Positions 35,609 through 63,867 of a stretch of DNA of 64,000 nucleotides are shown piece by piece; positions within the stretch are counted from its first letter, which is position 1; each line of letters begins with the position of its first letter. This stretch comes from Tubiluchus corallicola (Eukaryota; Priapulida; Priapulimorpha; Priapulimorphida; Tubiluchidae), in the NCBI GenBank assembly GCA_030141605.1, contig JAQGDQ010000132.1, positions 186,001-250,000 of the forward strand, read 5' to 3'. The notes under the pieces are model-generated. The model made no database searches. It was not told the origin of the DNA and was given only the letters and a program-made list of their open reading frames with translations. Made by a program: the position numbers and the translations under genes.

Positions 35609-38600
35609 ATGCCTAGACGTAAACGACGAAATGAGAATAAGGCACCGCTTGTGTTTGCTGAAAGTCCAGTTCACCTGAGAAGGAACGCTTTCAGCCCCAT
35701 ATATGGAGCAATCAATCCAGTGACTGCTAAAGTGATTCCTGTGGATGAAACAAACTGTACATGGGTAAAAATATAAAAATCTCCATAGAACTTTAATATT
35801 TTATGTGTAAAATTTAATGAGTAACGTGATTAATGCAAAACCTGACCCAATCTTAAACTGTAGGTCAAAACAATCCACTATTTAAAATATTGAAAGGAAA
35901 CATACTATTTTTTCAAAAATGACTTACGTGAAAGAATTGTTACCACTCAAACACAATTTTGCACTCGTGCCACTAGTTCTTTGCTGTTACATGCATCTCA
36001 ACATTAGCTAGCTAGATTGTCACTAACGCCTGCATTTCGGAAATGCACAAAAACAGGTGCTGTACCTTTCAGTTCAGACGTATTAGTTTGTGATGAACTG
36101 CACACATTCGACAGCTCATGCGTGATTTGATTTTTCAGTTTTTATCTTAATACTTGCCTAGTTTTAGTACAACACACTGAATGTTTTACAGTGGCACTGT
36201 ACTTTAATTTTCTCTTTTGCAAATAATGTTAGTTCGTGATGTCATCAGTAGTTGGGCTTGCCCTTCATTAATTAAGTTTTTGATCTGTTATGATGGAGCT
36301 CCATCTGTTGGTGCTGTTTTCTGTTTTCTGGTCTTTTAACTTTCTAATTCTGATTCCAAGGTTATAGTTGAAAAGCAGTCAGTCTGAGAATATCCTTGGT
36401 TCCAGGTTTTTCAGTATTAAAAACTGATTCACTGTAGAATGTGCAAATAATATCTTGGAGAACGTGGAATTTTAATTCTTGGTAGTATATATACTTCGTA
36501 TTTCAAATATGGCAAACAAACAATCTGAACTGTTGTTGAGTGTCTGCCATTAACAGTACCGAAATAATTTTTTTCCAGATTTCACCTCATTTTCGCTTCC
36601 CTGTGACGCCGTCACAGAAGAAGAGCAGGCGGAAAAGTAACTCTACCATTGATACTGGCCGTGACAATCAGGAAACTGTCTCTGTTCATACGTAAGATAC
36701 TTGTTTTTTAAAATTTGACAGATTCAACATCAACAGGCCTGTAATGACAGATCGATATATCGATGCTCGTGATATATTTTATTATGATTATCATATTGTC
36801 AAAATGCACCCGTATCATGTTAATCTGAGTCAATGATATTTAGCAATGTGGCATGCGCTTTATCGTACCTGATAAAACTTATATGAAGTGATTCAAGTTG
36901 CAGCTGTAGAGTGTACTACAAATAACTATCAATCAGTGCAGTGAGCAGTAGCTGACTTAGCCAGCAGCCAAAGCAGCTGAAAATGCAAGGTGTTTAATCT
37001 GTAGTAGGCTACTTACGTTGTTTACATATAAACTTATGAAATGGCAAAAGTGAACCAGAAAATGCACTGGCAACTTTTAAATCTATAATATTGACATGTT
37101 TTGCATTTTTGATGGCTTACAGTGCAATCAACAGCCTATACATTACATAAGCAATCAATAAGAATCAAACAGTTTGTGGAGTTAATATTAACATTTAGCA
37201 GTCCCAAAACTGTTGATTGGTAAAATATGTTTAGCATTTATTATCAACAATTTCATCTAGTTTTTTACTAAAACCTGCCAACGTAAACTCGGGTGTATCA
37301 TGATACGTATCACATAGTGAGGTTCGTATCGTGATATGCATCGTATTGTGACCTATGTGTATAGTTGCAGCCCTGGTCAATAGAGCTCTATCTAGTCATT
37401 GTTTCCATGAAAATGTTTTGTAAATTATTGTAACGTGTTGTGTCAAACTTGATGAAGTAACAGGTTATGATTGGCAGCAACTTCAAATTAGTTCTATGTG
37501 TCTTAAAATGCAAATCTTATACCAATTTAAAATTTTCAAAGAATGTAAAAAGAAAATGTTAAAGAACAAAATTATAGATTGTTTTACTAAATCAGTGATC
37601 GATTATAGATTATTTATGAACAGCCTGTCAATCTGTGAAGTGGAAACCTTTTTAGATAGAGCAAAGAATGAGTTGAAAAAAATAAAAACTTTCAGTCCAT
37701 CCATGACTAAGAATCACCCACTAATTAAAAACTTCAAAGATGCCCAAATATCTTGAATTGGGTTTGGCTAATATTTTGTTTGTGCTGGCAGTAAAACTAT
37801 CAAGTTGTATGTCATTCTGTCTGCCAAGATCATCGTACTCTTGTTTGTTTTATCAGAAATTTTTCATCTTACCATATAATAGTCAAAAATCAATATTTAA
37901 CTTAACAGTTTCTTTGTCTTGCAAAGGCAAACTATACAGGCTGTAAAATACTGATTTCAACAATTGGAAGAAATTCAGTACTAGTGCCATATTGCAACAC
38001 TACCAGTTTGCAAAAACTGCCTTGGGGACGAGGTGTTTGTTTCAATTTTTTCAACCAGTAAGTTAGAGCAGTTATTTTCAGAGTTGATTGTGCTGATTAG
38101 TTCACATTTATATTATAACACAACCACTAAACACACTGCAAACTAGCTAGTTAATTACAATAGATAGAAGTTCATTGTATATATATAATAATATATAATA
38201 TCATTTTGTGTGAAGCATATATACAGGCAGACTACGATAGAGATTACTACTGAAGTGCACTCATGAGCAACAAAAACCGTAGCGTAGTTCCATCTCACGG
38301 TTCAGGTGTGAGGCTGATTCAGAAGATACGATTAAGTACCATTGTTAGGGGAAATACAGCAATCGTTGCAAGAATTTCTATGGTGTCCAGTTGCAACAGC
38401 TTGTACAGTTTTATGTCAGTTTGACATTTATTTTTTGCAGGTTCAGATCTCGTAGGCTGTTGCCATTACCTTTTGTGGGAGATCGGCCCATTGGTTCAGT
38501 ACAAAGTTTTGCACATCAGGATGATGCAGCAGACTGTAAAACAACACGACGCATCACCAGACAAATGTCATCAAGAAGAAAAAACTATTTACAAAGTCAA

Positions 38601-39290
38601 GTAAAAGTGAATGAAAATCTCAATATACCAAGCATGGTGGCAGCAGACCACAAAGGCCATACTGGAGTGACAAGTCCATTAACAAACAATTGTCTTTGGA
38701 ATGAAAACAGTGGGCGTGAGCTAACTGAGGAATCATTATTCAGCACGGTGGAAAAGCCCGATTATGTGACATGCAAAACCAAGCAAACTTCTGCTCCCTT
38801 TGTGGTGCAGGGTGGCGATAAATCAAACACTCTCACATGCAATTTAGTTTGCAGCCCGCTAGAAAATTTGCCACGGGGTTTGTTGGACATTGTTACACCC
38901 GAAGTTGCAGATAATACTCCCTGCAAGTTATCTAATCATTCAAACTTTCATACTGACAAAAGTGAAATTAATCAAAATACGCCTTTACGTGCTGAGTTGT
39001 CTACTCAAGCATTTAGCCACCTCAATAATCATGTTTCGCATGTGAATTTTCAGACTTATAATGAAAAGAATACACCAAGGCCCAAGGCATGTAAAGTGAA
39101 ACAAGTTGTGTTATTTAAGTCACCCATAGAATCGAGTAATTTACGCTGCAAAGCTGGTGCACTTGTTGATGATACTCCAGTGAGAGAATACGGTCTAACT
39201 CTACGTCAGCGGCAGATAAAACGACTAAAATCAGATGCTGAAAACTGGAAAAGGGTACTAGCCGAGAATAAAAAACTAAGAAAATTGTAA
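35609..39290 (+). CDS. RHNO1: RHNO1 (RHINO) homologue, three exons, 372 aa
   Basis: Vertebrate RHNO1 binds the 9-1-1 clamp through RAD1, promotes ATR signalling after DNA damage, and works with polymerase theta in mitosis. Exons: 35609-35764 (phase 0), 36579-36691 (leaves two bases) and 38441-39290; total 1119 nt. The N-terminus is basic (MPRRKRRNENKAPLVF), like the PPRKKRR...KAPLLF start of the human protein. TWISPHF (residues 51-57, across intron 1) matches the SWVSP-type RAD1-binding motif. Near the C-terminus, LVDDTPVREYGLTLRQRQ matches the conserved DTP...YG block before a basic, helical end. The middle is low-complexity and Ser/Thr/Asn-rich, with several TP dipeptides. It is longer than the human protein (about 238 aa). 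It is divergent from GIT and convergent with PSMD12. Confidence 0.82.
35840..36390. repeat. Dispersed repeat copy A (same family as 53593-54285 and 58010-58595)
   Basis: Shares long, clearly related blocks with the copy at 58010-58595: ATGACTTACGTGAAAGAATT, CGCATTTCGGAAATG-like, TTGTGATG...CACA, CAATTTTCTCTTTTGCAAA and AGTTGGGCTTGCCCTTCATT. It is non-coding, interrupts RHNO1 intron 1, and its ends are not resolved here. Confidence 0.75.
36734..37375. mobile_element. Probable hAT-like miniature element (642 bp)
   Basis: The left end CAGGCCTGTAATGACAG and the inverse of the right end, CAGGGCTGCAACTATACA, look like hAT ends. GATATATCG-like and CGATACGAACC-like subterminal sequence is rich in short palindromes. 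No matching 8-bp target duplication is seen, so the boundaries are provisional. It lies in RHNO1 intron 2. Confidence 0.45.
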
Positions 39291-40609
39291 TGTTGTTATT
39301 TTTTGCAGTACTTGCTAGAATTAGTGTACTATGGCTGCATTTTAAGATATTGTTATGTAAGTGTGTAGGTAAATTTAATTGTTTACATCATGACTCTTAA
39401 ATTATTTTATCTATTGGAATATAGTGTTCTTTCTTATATTGCAACACACATACTGTATGACTTTAGGGACATACAAATAAAAGATCAATATTTTCTTATA
39501 AACAATTGTCACTATAGAACATTTATGATAGCAAAAAATACCAAAATCCAAGACCCAGTTTCACACAAAGCCATCACTAACTTAATGACGTCGTTACATG
39601 TATTAATAGTAAAGTGAACGTAATAATGATGTCATTAACTTAGTCAGACCAGGCCTTGGCTGCTTCCTTTCTACATAGTCAGCAAAATTCCTTATTACTT
39701 CCATATCGAAATATTATGCCATTAGCTTTTAAGTTTTTCGATTTTTCATGACCACAGTTCACGATAATTCAGTGATACAGACTTGTAACGGAATTATTAA
39801 CACAAAATCAAGTCAATGAAACACAGAAGATAGGCCTTTGGTTATATTAAGCTTGAAGTTTGAAGTCAGAACTGATTGGTTAGCAAAAATTAAGAATTGT
39901 AAGTTCTGGTTTGCATGTGCATGCATGAGCTCAAGAATGTCTATGGTTGCTCGGATCCAGTGCAGAAGTAAACTCCAGTAACGGCATGAATGGTCTGCAC
40001 TCTGTAGGACTTTTTTTACCTAAAACTAGCTGAATGAGTGGTTTGCAGATGCCAAAGGTTAAATGTGCACGTACGAATCTACCTAATTATTTTACAATTA
40101 ATTCCATAATATGTTTGGGTAATTGTAGCCCATTCAATACATGGCAAATAATTTGTCTTAATTTGATGATAGACTAGCTGCTGTAGCATGTTCTCAATGA
40201 AAACTATCAAATACGGGTTTCATAAATGAAGACTTTATTATTTTATTAGTAGTAAATGCAAAACACATTGTTCAATTAATAAAAATCAATTGATTATTAA
40301 TTAAGAGACAATTTACATAACTTCAGCATGTAAGCATGTCTTTAATAACTGAAAGCCAGTCAAATGTTTACGGGCTTAGGAACTAGACAAAACTGTAATG
40401 AACTTAATATAAATTTAGATAATGTGCAAAGATAAATAAAATGTCAGTGGACCAAAGACTGCACTATACACCATGTACCTGAATTTGCTAGCAGAAGTGT
40501 TTAAAAAACTTGTCGCTATAAAAGCTTTGCAGTTGTTTAGGTATGACTTCATGTCTGATAAGTGTAACATTGAAAAAGCCGAAAAAACTTCCAGAACAAT
40601 GCCTCACTA
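39291..40609. other. Intergenic region between convergent RHNO1 and PSMD12
   Basis: Holds the two 3'-UTRs. AATAAA at 39476-39481, about 190 bases past the RHNO1 stop, is a candidate signal. For PSMD12 on minus, TTTATT at about 40234 and 40242 (AATAAA on minus) is a candidate. No gene is seen. Confidence 0.5.
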
Positions 40610-41971
40610 TTATGAAGCTAATTTATGAACCATTTCTTCCTTGTTGATGAGATGACAAGTGTTATTTACCAGCTTCATGAGTGATGACAAATTGTGAGAC
40701 CAATCGTTTAACAGAGCATTTGGATCTTTTGGTTTGGCGAAGCGGATGATTCCAGCTAGTCTGTCCATTTTAGCGTAAATTGTGCCGTTGACTACTAAAT
40801 TAGATACAAATTCTTCTGACTCGGGTTCAGTTAAATCCAGCAGCTGAGCCATCCGCGATAACCGGATCTGCGTGTAGTATTTTGCCATAGTACGAATGTT
40901 GTGTTCGACGACACGAACTTTCAGATTCCCCCAGCGCTTGTTGCCATCTTCCGTCATCGTGAACACATCTGTGGCGGGTTCCTCTGGACTGCCTTGTCTC
41001 AAGAGATTTTCGTAAATCTCGCAAAGATGGCCCCAGCGCATGATCTCCGGTGTAGTAAAGCAGTTAATCAGGTCCTTGTACTGCGGTATTTTCTCCAGGT
41101 TTTTCTCTTGCTTGATTCGATGTATCATATCCGACTGTTCATTATCAAAAGGTGCCAGCACAAGGTACAGGATCACACACTTCAGAGCTTCTTTCATTTT
41201 GGCTTCATCTTCTTGGATGAATGGAGTGTCGTAGATTGCCTTGTAATACTTTGCCACGGCCAAGTATGCACATTCGTGTTGATCAAGTTCAATCATCAAC
41301 TGATAATATCGCAGCTTTAACTTCTGCACTTCATCACTGGTATCATCAAAGTACTTTACTGCAATTTTCTTACTGATGATTTGACATCGAATGTAATCCT
41401 TGCGTGCCAAACATAGGCGCATCTGTTCCAAAATAAAATTCACTTTTTCTTGTTTTTCCATAGAACCGAATGTCTCCACCTGCAACCCTTGTAGAATATT
41501 TGCAGCTTCTGTTATGTCACCATCCTTTTCCTTGATCATTGCCAACTTTAACGTTAGCCTTGCTCTTTCTATTTCCACATATATTTTTCCCTTTGTTACT
41601 GTTATCAAGGTGTCTATAAGTTTCAGCATCGTCTCTTTGTCGGGCATATTGTCAACATAAGAGCATGCCTCTTGTACCATCTTTGTTATCGCCTGCTTCA
41701 GTTGACTTTTTCTCTTGCTAAGGCTCACTATATGTTCATTCAATGCTGTATAATCTTTATGTTCAAAACACAGTTTAACAATGGCGACGAGAATTTTGGC
41801 TGTAGAGTGCATGTCAGCTGCCGTTCTTGTTTGCTTCTCAAGAGACAGGAGAATCTCAATGGCTTCATTCAGCTTACCATCTTGAGCAAGTTGTTCACAC
41901 TCTGGGATCTTTTTAGCCACACTCAAACTATAGTCAACCTCCATTTTCTGAAGACGTCCATTGTCTGCCAT
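40610..41971 (-). CDS. PSMD12: 26S proteasome non-ATPase regulatory subunit 12 (PSMD12/Rpn5), intronless, 453 aa
   Basis: Rpn5 is a scaffold subunit of the lid of the 19S regulatory particle. The protein aligns end to end with the human one (about 456 aa). It has KMEVDYS near the start, [88 protein letters not shown], and the C-terminal PCI domain with [27 protein letters not shown] and [18 protein letters not shown], ending EEMVHKLAS. The first half is helical TPR-like repeats. The start ATG at 41971 gives the family N-terminus. The whole gene is one exon, although animal PSMD12 genes normally have many introns. A TTTCAG at about 42039 on minus suggests a spliced 5'-UTR. It is convergent with RHNO1. 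Confidence 0.97.
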   Translation of the reverse strand: MADNGRLQKMEVDYSLSVAKKIPECEQLAQDGKLNEAIEILLSLEKQTRTAADMHSTAKILVAIVKLCFEHKDYTALNEHIVSLSKRKSQLKQAITKMVQEACSYVDNMPDKETMLKLIDTLITVTKGKIYVEIERARLTLKLAMIKEKDGDITEAANILQGLQVETFGSMEKQEKVNFILEQMRLCLARKDYIRCQIISKKIAVKYFDDTSDEVQKLKLRYYQLMIELDQHECAYLAVAKYYKAIYDTPFIQEDEAKMKEALKCVILYLVLAPFDNEQSDMIHRIKQEKNLEKIPQYKDLINCFTTPEIMRWGHLCEIYENLLRQGSPEEPATDVFTMTEDGNKRWGNLKVRVVEHNIRTMAKYYTQIRLSRMAQLLDLTEPESEEFVSNLVVNGTIYAKMDRLAGIIRFAKPKDPNALLNDWSHNLSSLMKLVNNTCHLINKEEMVHKLAS

Positions 41972-42490
41972 GATGAATCACTTTGTGCAATGTGCTGAAA
42001 ATACCTCAAGTGTCAAAGATGTGACAGCAGTTACTACCTGAAACATTTGCAAAAAGAGAATATGCATTTTTAATGCTTGAAAAATCACGTCAATTATAAT
42101 TATGTAATTAATAGTGGAATAATTTGTGAGGTTTTCAGCTTTGAAGATCTAGCACTGATTGTGTCTAACGATCATATTACTGAACTAGAAGAGAAAGCAA
42201 ATGGACGTGTTGAATGTTGACATCATAAAATGAACTGTAGTCAGCAGAGATTCTTCTATCATGCTGCTCGTTGTATGGTCTTCAGAGTATATAACGTACA
42301 TTCAATGCCTGAAGCAATTCAGAAGCATTGTCTTCACTTAGTGCTAGGGATGCATCAGATCAACATTCCCCGAATCAGGATTTTCGTTGAGCTGGACCGG
42401 ATTCAGTCAAGATCAGGACATATTTAATTGTATACCCAGCCTCATTAGCAGCTGAGATTCTGCATTTTATCACAGGTTAGAAGGGCTTAG

Positions 42491-42550
42491 AGCTTTTACA
42501 GCAACTGCATGTGAAATATATATAGAACATATGCAGCTGCTGTAAAAGCT
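42491..42550. ncRNA. Compact near-perfect hairpin, candidate microRNA precursor
   Basis: Two 23-base arms, starting AGCTTTTACAGCA and ending TGCTGTAAAAGCT, pair with about two mismatches around a 14-base AT-rich loop, giving a 60-nt stem-loop. Arm length equals a mature microRNA. It lies about 0.5 kb upstream of PSMD12. A degenerate miniature transposon is the main alternative; nothing in the sequence proves transcription. Confidence 0.35.
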
Positions 42551-43599
42551 AATGTCATGCATAATGTCTAATTTATATATGTATATAAGATACTGAATGA
42601 TGATACTACACCATGATCAATGTATACTATACTTTAGTGTACTGAATTCTTTTCCAGACATTATTCACAGTTTCGAAGCCATCCTTACAAGCTTTTTTGT
42701 CATAGTGCTAGAACTAATGTGCCAACACATTTCTATAGTCATCATATGATTAGTTCATGCAGTCGTCTTCCAAGCAATGTTATGGCTTCAAAGAACACGA
42801 TTACATGAATTTAAACTGCGACAACAGCAGCACCCTCAATACCAGCCTCAGGCTAGTGGCACTAAACACTTTACCATTCAATGGTCTAGGAAAAAAATTC
42901 AGCATTATTATTCTTATTGTTTATCGCTGACCCATTTTCATTATTATTTTTACTGGAGTTATGTTTTGTTCAATGAATCTACAATTGACGAACTTCGATA
43001 TTGCTTTAGTTTTTTTCTTTTCGATTATTCCTACGAATTCTGTCTCTTGAGTTAAATCAAAATTCTCGTTTTTGCTATTTTGTTAATTTAAATATTGTTT
43101 CATACCATTTGCCATATGCATTGATTTATGTTGCCACTTAATTATAAACTCATCTGAATTCATTATCCTAATATCTCCCTAGTTATTCATCTTTATTTTT
43201 TCTTTTTCTTTTTAAAATGTTGATTATTATAACTTTCCTTGTTTGTACTTGTCAGCTTATATAATTTCCTTTAAATTGGATAGAGGTGCTTGACCTGGTC
43301 ATTACTTACTCATGGCTTGACATTGCTTCATTTTTTGCTTCTTATGTTGGATTGAGTTTCTTGATTTATATGTAATTTTTAGTTTTGTTTTTGTTGAGTT
43401 GGACTTAGTCTCTTGATTTTAATTCAAACTTTCTGTTTTGTTTGCTAATTTAAATTTTGCTTCTTTTCATTGCCAAATTTATTCACTGTTTCTAAATTTG
43501 AACTCATTTGAACTTGTTGCCTCATTTTTTGTTAAGTTGCTGATTATTACCTTACCTTATGTTACCTTATGTTGTTTTGGCAAAGTTGTTCTTCTAGCC

Positions 43600-43930
43600 A
43601 AATCGTGTACATGTGCTCATATCCGTATCCTCAAAAGAGGCCTTGTATTAGTAGACTATCTCTTTCCCAGCCCAGTGCTTGTCCAACCTTCTCTTAAATA
43701 CATCTACACTTGGTGCATATATCACATTGTTCGGTAAACTATTCCATGCATCTACAATTCTGTGCGAAAAACGATTCAATCCTATACACTTTTTTTGATC
43801 TGAACTTATATAGCTTTAGTGAATGGCCTTTGGTGATTGATCAGGCCGTGTACACACATCTGTACATACCTTACTTGACAGTTCACTTAATTTTCTTCAA
43901 TTTGAATAAAGTTGGTTGACTTGGTGACCC
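43600..43930 (-). mobile_element. LINE ORF2 C-terminal relic
   Basis: Minus translation gives GHSLKLYKFRSKK and, after a frame change, HRIVDAWNSLPNNVIYAPSV then FKRRLDKHW. This is the typical end of CR1/RTE-like non-LTR polyproteins (G H S ... L, then W N S L P, then V ... F K ... L D ... W). It is broken by a frameshift and truncated upstream. Confidence 0.75.
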
Positions 43931-44936
43931 TTGGTCTTTTCGCCACCCCGCCTCTTTTCCATCTTTATTTGAGTTTTTGCTTTTGTTAATGTTTATTTTG
44001 TAACATTCAGAGACAAATAAATTGTTTACTCACTTAATGGTACGTTCTGGTATAGATGATATGATCTAAAATTAACTTACACTGACTGTCAATGTTTTGA
44101 CTGTTTGTCTAAAGTGAAAGGTAGTGGAAGCTTTACACTATCTTTATCCTAAGGATAAAAAAGACTAGAGTAGAGAGTAGAATTTTTTGCAGACAACTAA
44201 ATTAATCTTTAATTGTGAACTACAAAATTATCATCAAATAACTTTACCTGAATCGGAGTTCGCTATGGCAGCAATTAAATATTTAGCTACACGTTACAGA
44301 AAGTAATCTATGCTCATTACACATAAAAATTAATCTACTTAAAAACCGGTACAATATCAATCAAAAACCACACGATTTTGCAAATTCACTGCTCGAGTCG
44401 AGAGTTTGCTGCGCCATCTACTGTGTAAAATGTAATAAAACCTATTTTTAAAATCAAACCACGGCCACTTCAAAAGACTTTTGAAGGGACCCTGAGTCAA
44501 ACTGTCAAAAACAAATTTCAGTAAATCAGTCATATGAGTAGACGATAAACAGAATTGGGGACTGGGGGGGGGTCATTGAAAAGTAGTATATTTTCTTATC
44601 TATGGACGGAGTGCAAGAACAGCGAGTTAATTATACAGAACATTTTACTATTATGTTATAACAAAGTACTGCTGTATCGATAAAGAATCTGAATGCTCTC
44701 AACATCCTGCATACGTTTTACAAGTTCATAATTTAGATATTATTCAAAACACTGTGCTCTTAGACTAGTAAGTAGTAACCAGCCTTTACCCTGTCTTTTA
44801 GTTTCAATATGTGTTTGGCGGAGTTAATTAGTATTCATTGAATTACCAGGTCATTAAGTAATTCAGTTTGTCTGAAAAGATCAATTCAAGAGTTTTAAAG
44901 TCACTTCAATCTTATCACCTAGGCACAGGGATGCGA

Positions 44937-44982
44937 TAAATATAGGGACGTGATATTATTTATCATCCCTGCTTACTCCAGT
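44937..44982. repeat. Short palindrome with CAGGGATG ends
   Basis: CAGGGATGCGATAAATA and TATTTATCATCCCTG form an imperfect inverted pair around a short loop. It could be the two fused ends of an internally deleted DNA transposon; no target duplication is visible. Confidence 0.45.
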
Positions 44983-45249
44983 CTCAAGACTGCAAGCTGT
45001 ACAAGACGAGACTTCTACTTTAAATGCTGCTGTCATAAAGGATTAAGCAACACTTTGATGTAATAAATTCTTTTATGCTATTACTCGCCATGTACATTAG
45101 CAGAAGATTTTACGCCCTGTAATTCACAGAATAAGTTAATTTAATTTAACCAGGTTATGTAACATATATATAACCAAAAAATACTGCTATATGAAAAACA
45201 GAAGCTGTTGTATAGTGTAGGTAGGAATTAATCGGGATTCACAGTTCCT

Positions 45250-45395
45250 GAGCTACATGTATATACATACATATGTACACACACATATATATATACATGT
45301 ATGTATGCATGTATGTACGTGTGTATGTATGTATGTATTTATGTCTGTATGTATGTATGATATATCATAATATATGATATATTATGTATTATATT
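45250..45395 (+). repeat. Microsatellite (ATGT/ATAC/AT-rich)
   Basis: Alternating TACA/CACA, then TATG/TATGTATG, then a GATATATCATAATATATGAT palindromic stretch. It is immediately followed by a TCCAGGGTTCAAATCTGGA segment that looks like a tRNA T arm, as seen in SINE tails. Confidence 0.75.
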
Positions 45396-45582
45396 GTTGC
45401 AGAGGTCCAGGGTTCAAATCTGGATCAGCCAAACCATGTTGCAGATGAATGTTGTAGATGTGAAAATAGAGAAGAAATATTAAAATTTGAACAGAAAGTT
45501 AAGATGAAAACTAGCCAAAATCTTTTCCTGCATGCGCCATGCTGATCATAACTACAGAACAGATGCTTAGGTGGTAAAAGCA

Positions 45583-45716
45583 ACCTGTCCGGCTGCCGTT
45601 CGATACAAGCTACTTATAGCTGCTATGCCATGCCGATATGCAATGGTTTCGTAATGGATCAAACCATCGCAATGTAGAGGAGGTTGAAAATAAATGGCAC
45701 TTTGCCACCGTAACAC
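45583..45716 (+). repeat. Related segment, copy 1 (pairs with 46284-46422)
   Basis: Shares CCTGTCCG.CTGCCG, then AGCTACTTATAGCTGCTATGC, then GAAAATAAATGGCACTTTGC with copy 2 about 700 bases further on, in the same orientation. The family and function are unknown. Confidence 0.65.
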
Positions 45717-46283
45717 TGCCGTCCTCTCAGAAAATGGTTCGTCATGGAACTAGAATGAAACATGTCGAAGAAATATTTTTTATTGAAAAGTAAAAATTTA
45801 TTAATATCAAAGTTTACAAAATTAATGTCAAAGAAGTACAAAATTTCTGTTGCACAGTGCCTAAAATGTTTTTGCCATGAAATAATGGTTATGCTTACGA
45901 AATTTAATTTAGAAGTTGGTAAAAAGATTTAGCTGCAGAAGGAATTAAAATGAAAAGAAATGATATTTCAAAACCAGTTACGGCTCAGAGAGCTGACTCT
46001 GACTGGGCCCGGGTTCAGGCTCCAGCAAATATGGTCCATCTTCAGCACAAGGTCCAGTGTTGTGTAGAAAATGAAAGCAAGCGTCCGTAGGGTGTCCATG
46101 GTTAGGTTCAGTTCAGTAACATCCCCATATTCTAAGGATGCTCAGACAGTTGTTCGGGCTGCGTAAATGCTATTCCTGTTCTACGTGTAAGTTCTTTGTC
46201 CCACTTCCAAGATGGCTGCTGGTTGGGAAGCTCTTTGCACTCTGTTTGTACTGCTCGTATCCGTATTTAGGTTGTGTTAAACG

Positions 46284-46422
46284 CACCTGTCCGTCTGCCG
46301 GCTGAACCCGACGAGGCCATTCCATACCAGCTACTTATGGCTGCTATGCTGTGTTTACATGCAAATGGCAACAGTGTAGAAGGGGGGGTCGAAAATAAAT
46401 GACACTTTGCCCCCGAAACACT
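46284..46422 (+). repeat. Related segment, copy 2 (pairs with 45583-45716)
   Basis: Same orientation as copy 1: CACCTGTCCGTCTGCCGGCT, then AGCTACTTATGGCTGCTATG, then GAAAATAAATGACACTTTGC followed by CCCCCGAAACAC. The two copies may be internal repeats or ends of one element whose body is 45717-46283. Confidence 0.65.
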
Positions 46423-46792
46423 ATATATAATAAAGTAATTATTAGAATATAATTAAATTATTCCCGCCCCCTACCTTAATTGTGAAAGTAGTTGTACTTG
46501 TTACATGATGTGGCCTATAGATATTTATATGTAGCTTCTCTCCAGTACTTGCGCAACAGAGTTATTTTTTCTCATTGATGCATTGGTAGAAGACAATAAT
46601 TCAGTTATTGATACATGGCATAAAATACTTAATATATGTTGAAACCGTGAGATCATCAAATAAATGTTTTGCCGAACTCCAAAATTAATTAAATATTTTT
46701 GATGAAATCACTATTTTCATTATTTATCACATAGTGACACATAACAGAACTTTACAGGAGTTTGCATTATATTTTTCTATTTTTGTCGATAG

Positions 46793-63867
<17,075 letters not shown>

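Larger units (their letters stand above)
41972..46792. other. Divergent intergenic region between PSMD12 and KIAA0930, repeat-rich
   Basis: 4.8 kb without a supported gene. It contains a compact hairpin (42491-42550), a LINE relic (about 43600-43930), a short palindrome (44937-44982), a microsatellite (45250-45395), a tRNA-like T-arm fragment (about 45403-45435) and a pair of related segments (45583-45716 and 46284-46422). ORFs such as 42777-43055 and 43438-43737 are AT-driven and lack family resemblance. Confidence 0.55.

Noticed and set aside
40901-41320. 139-codon plus-strand ORF
   Set aside because: It is antisense to the well-supported PSMD12 coding sequence and shows no family resemblance.
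43438-43737. 99-codon plus-strand ORF
   Set aside because: Its right part is antisense to the LINE relic, and the rest is AT-rich with no resemblance to a protein family.
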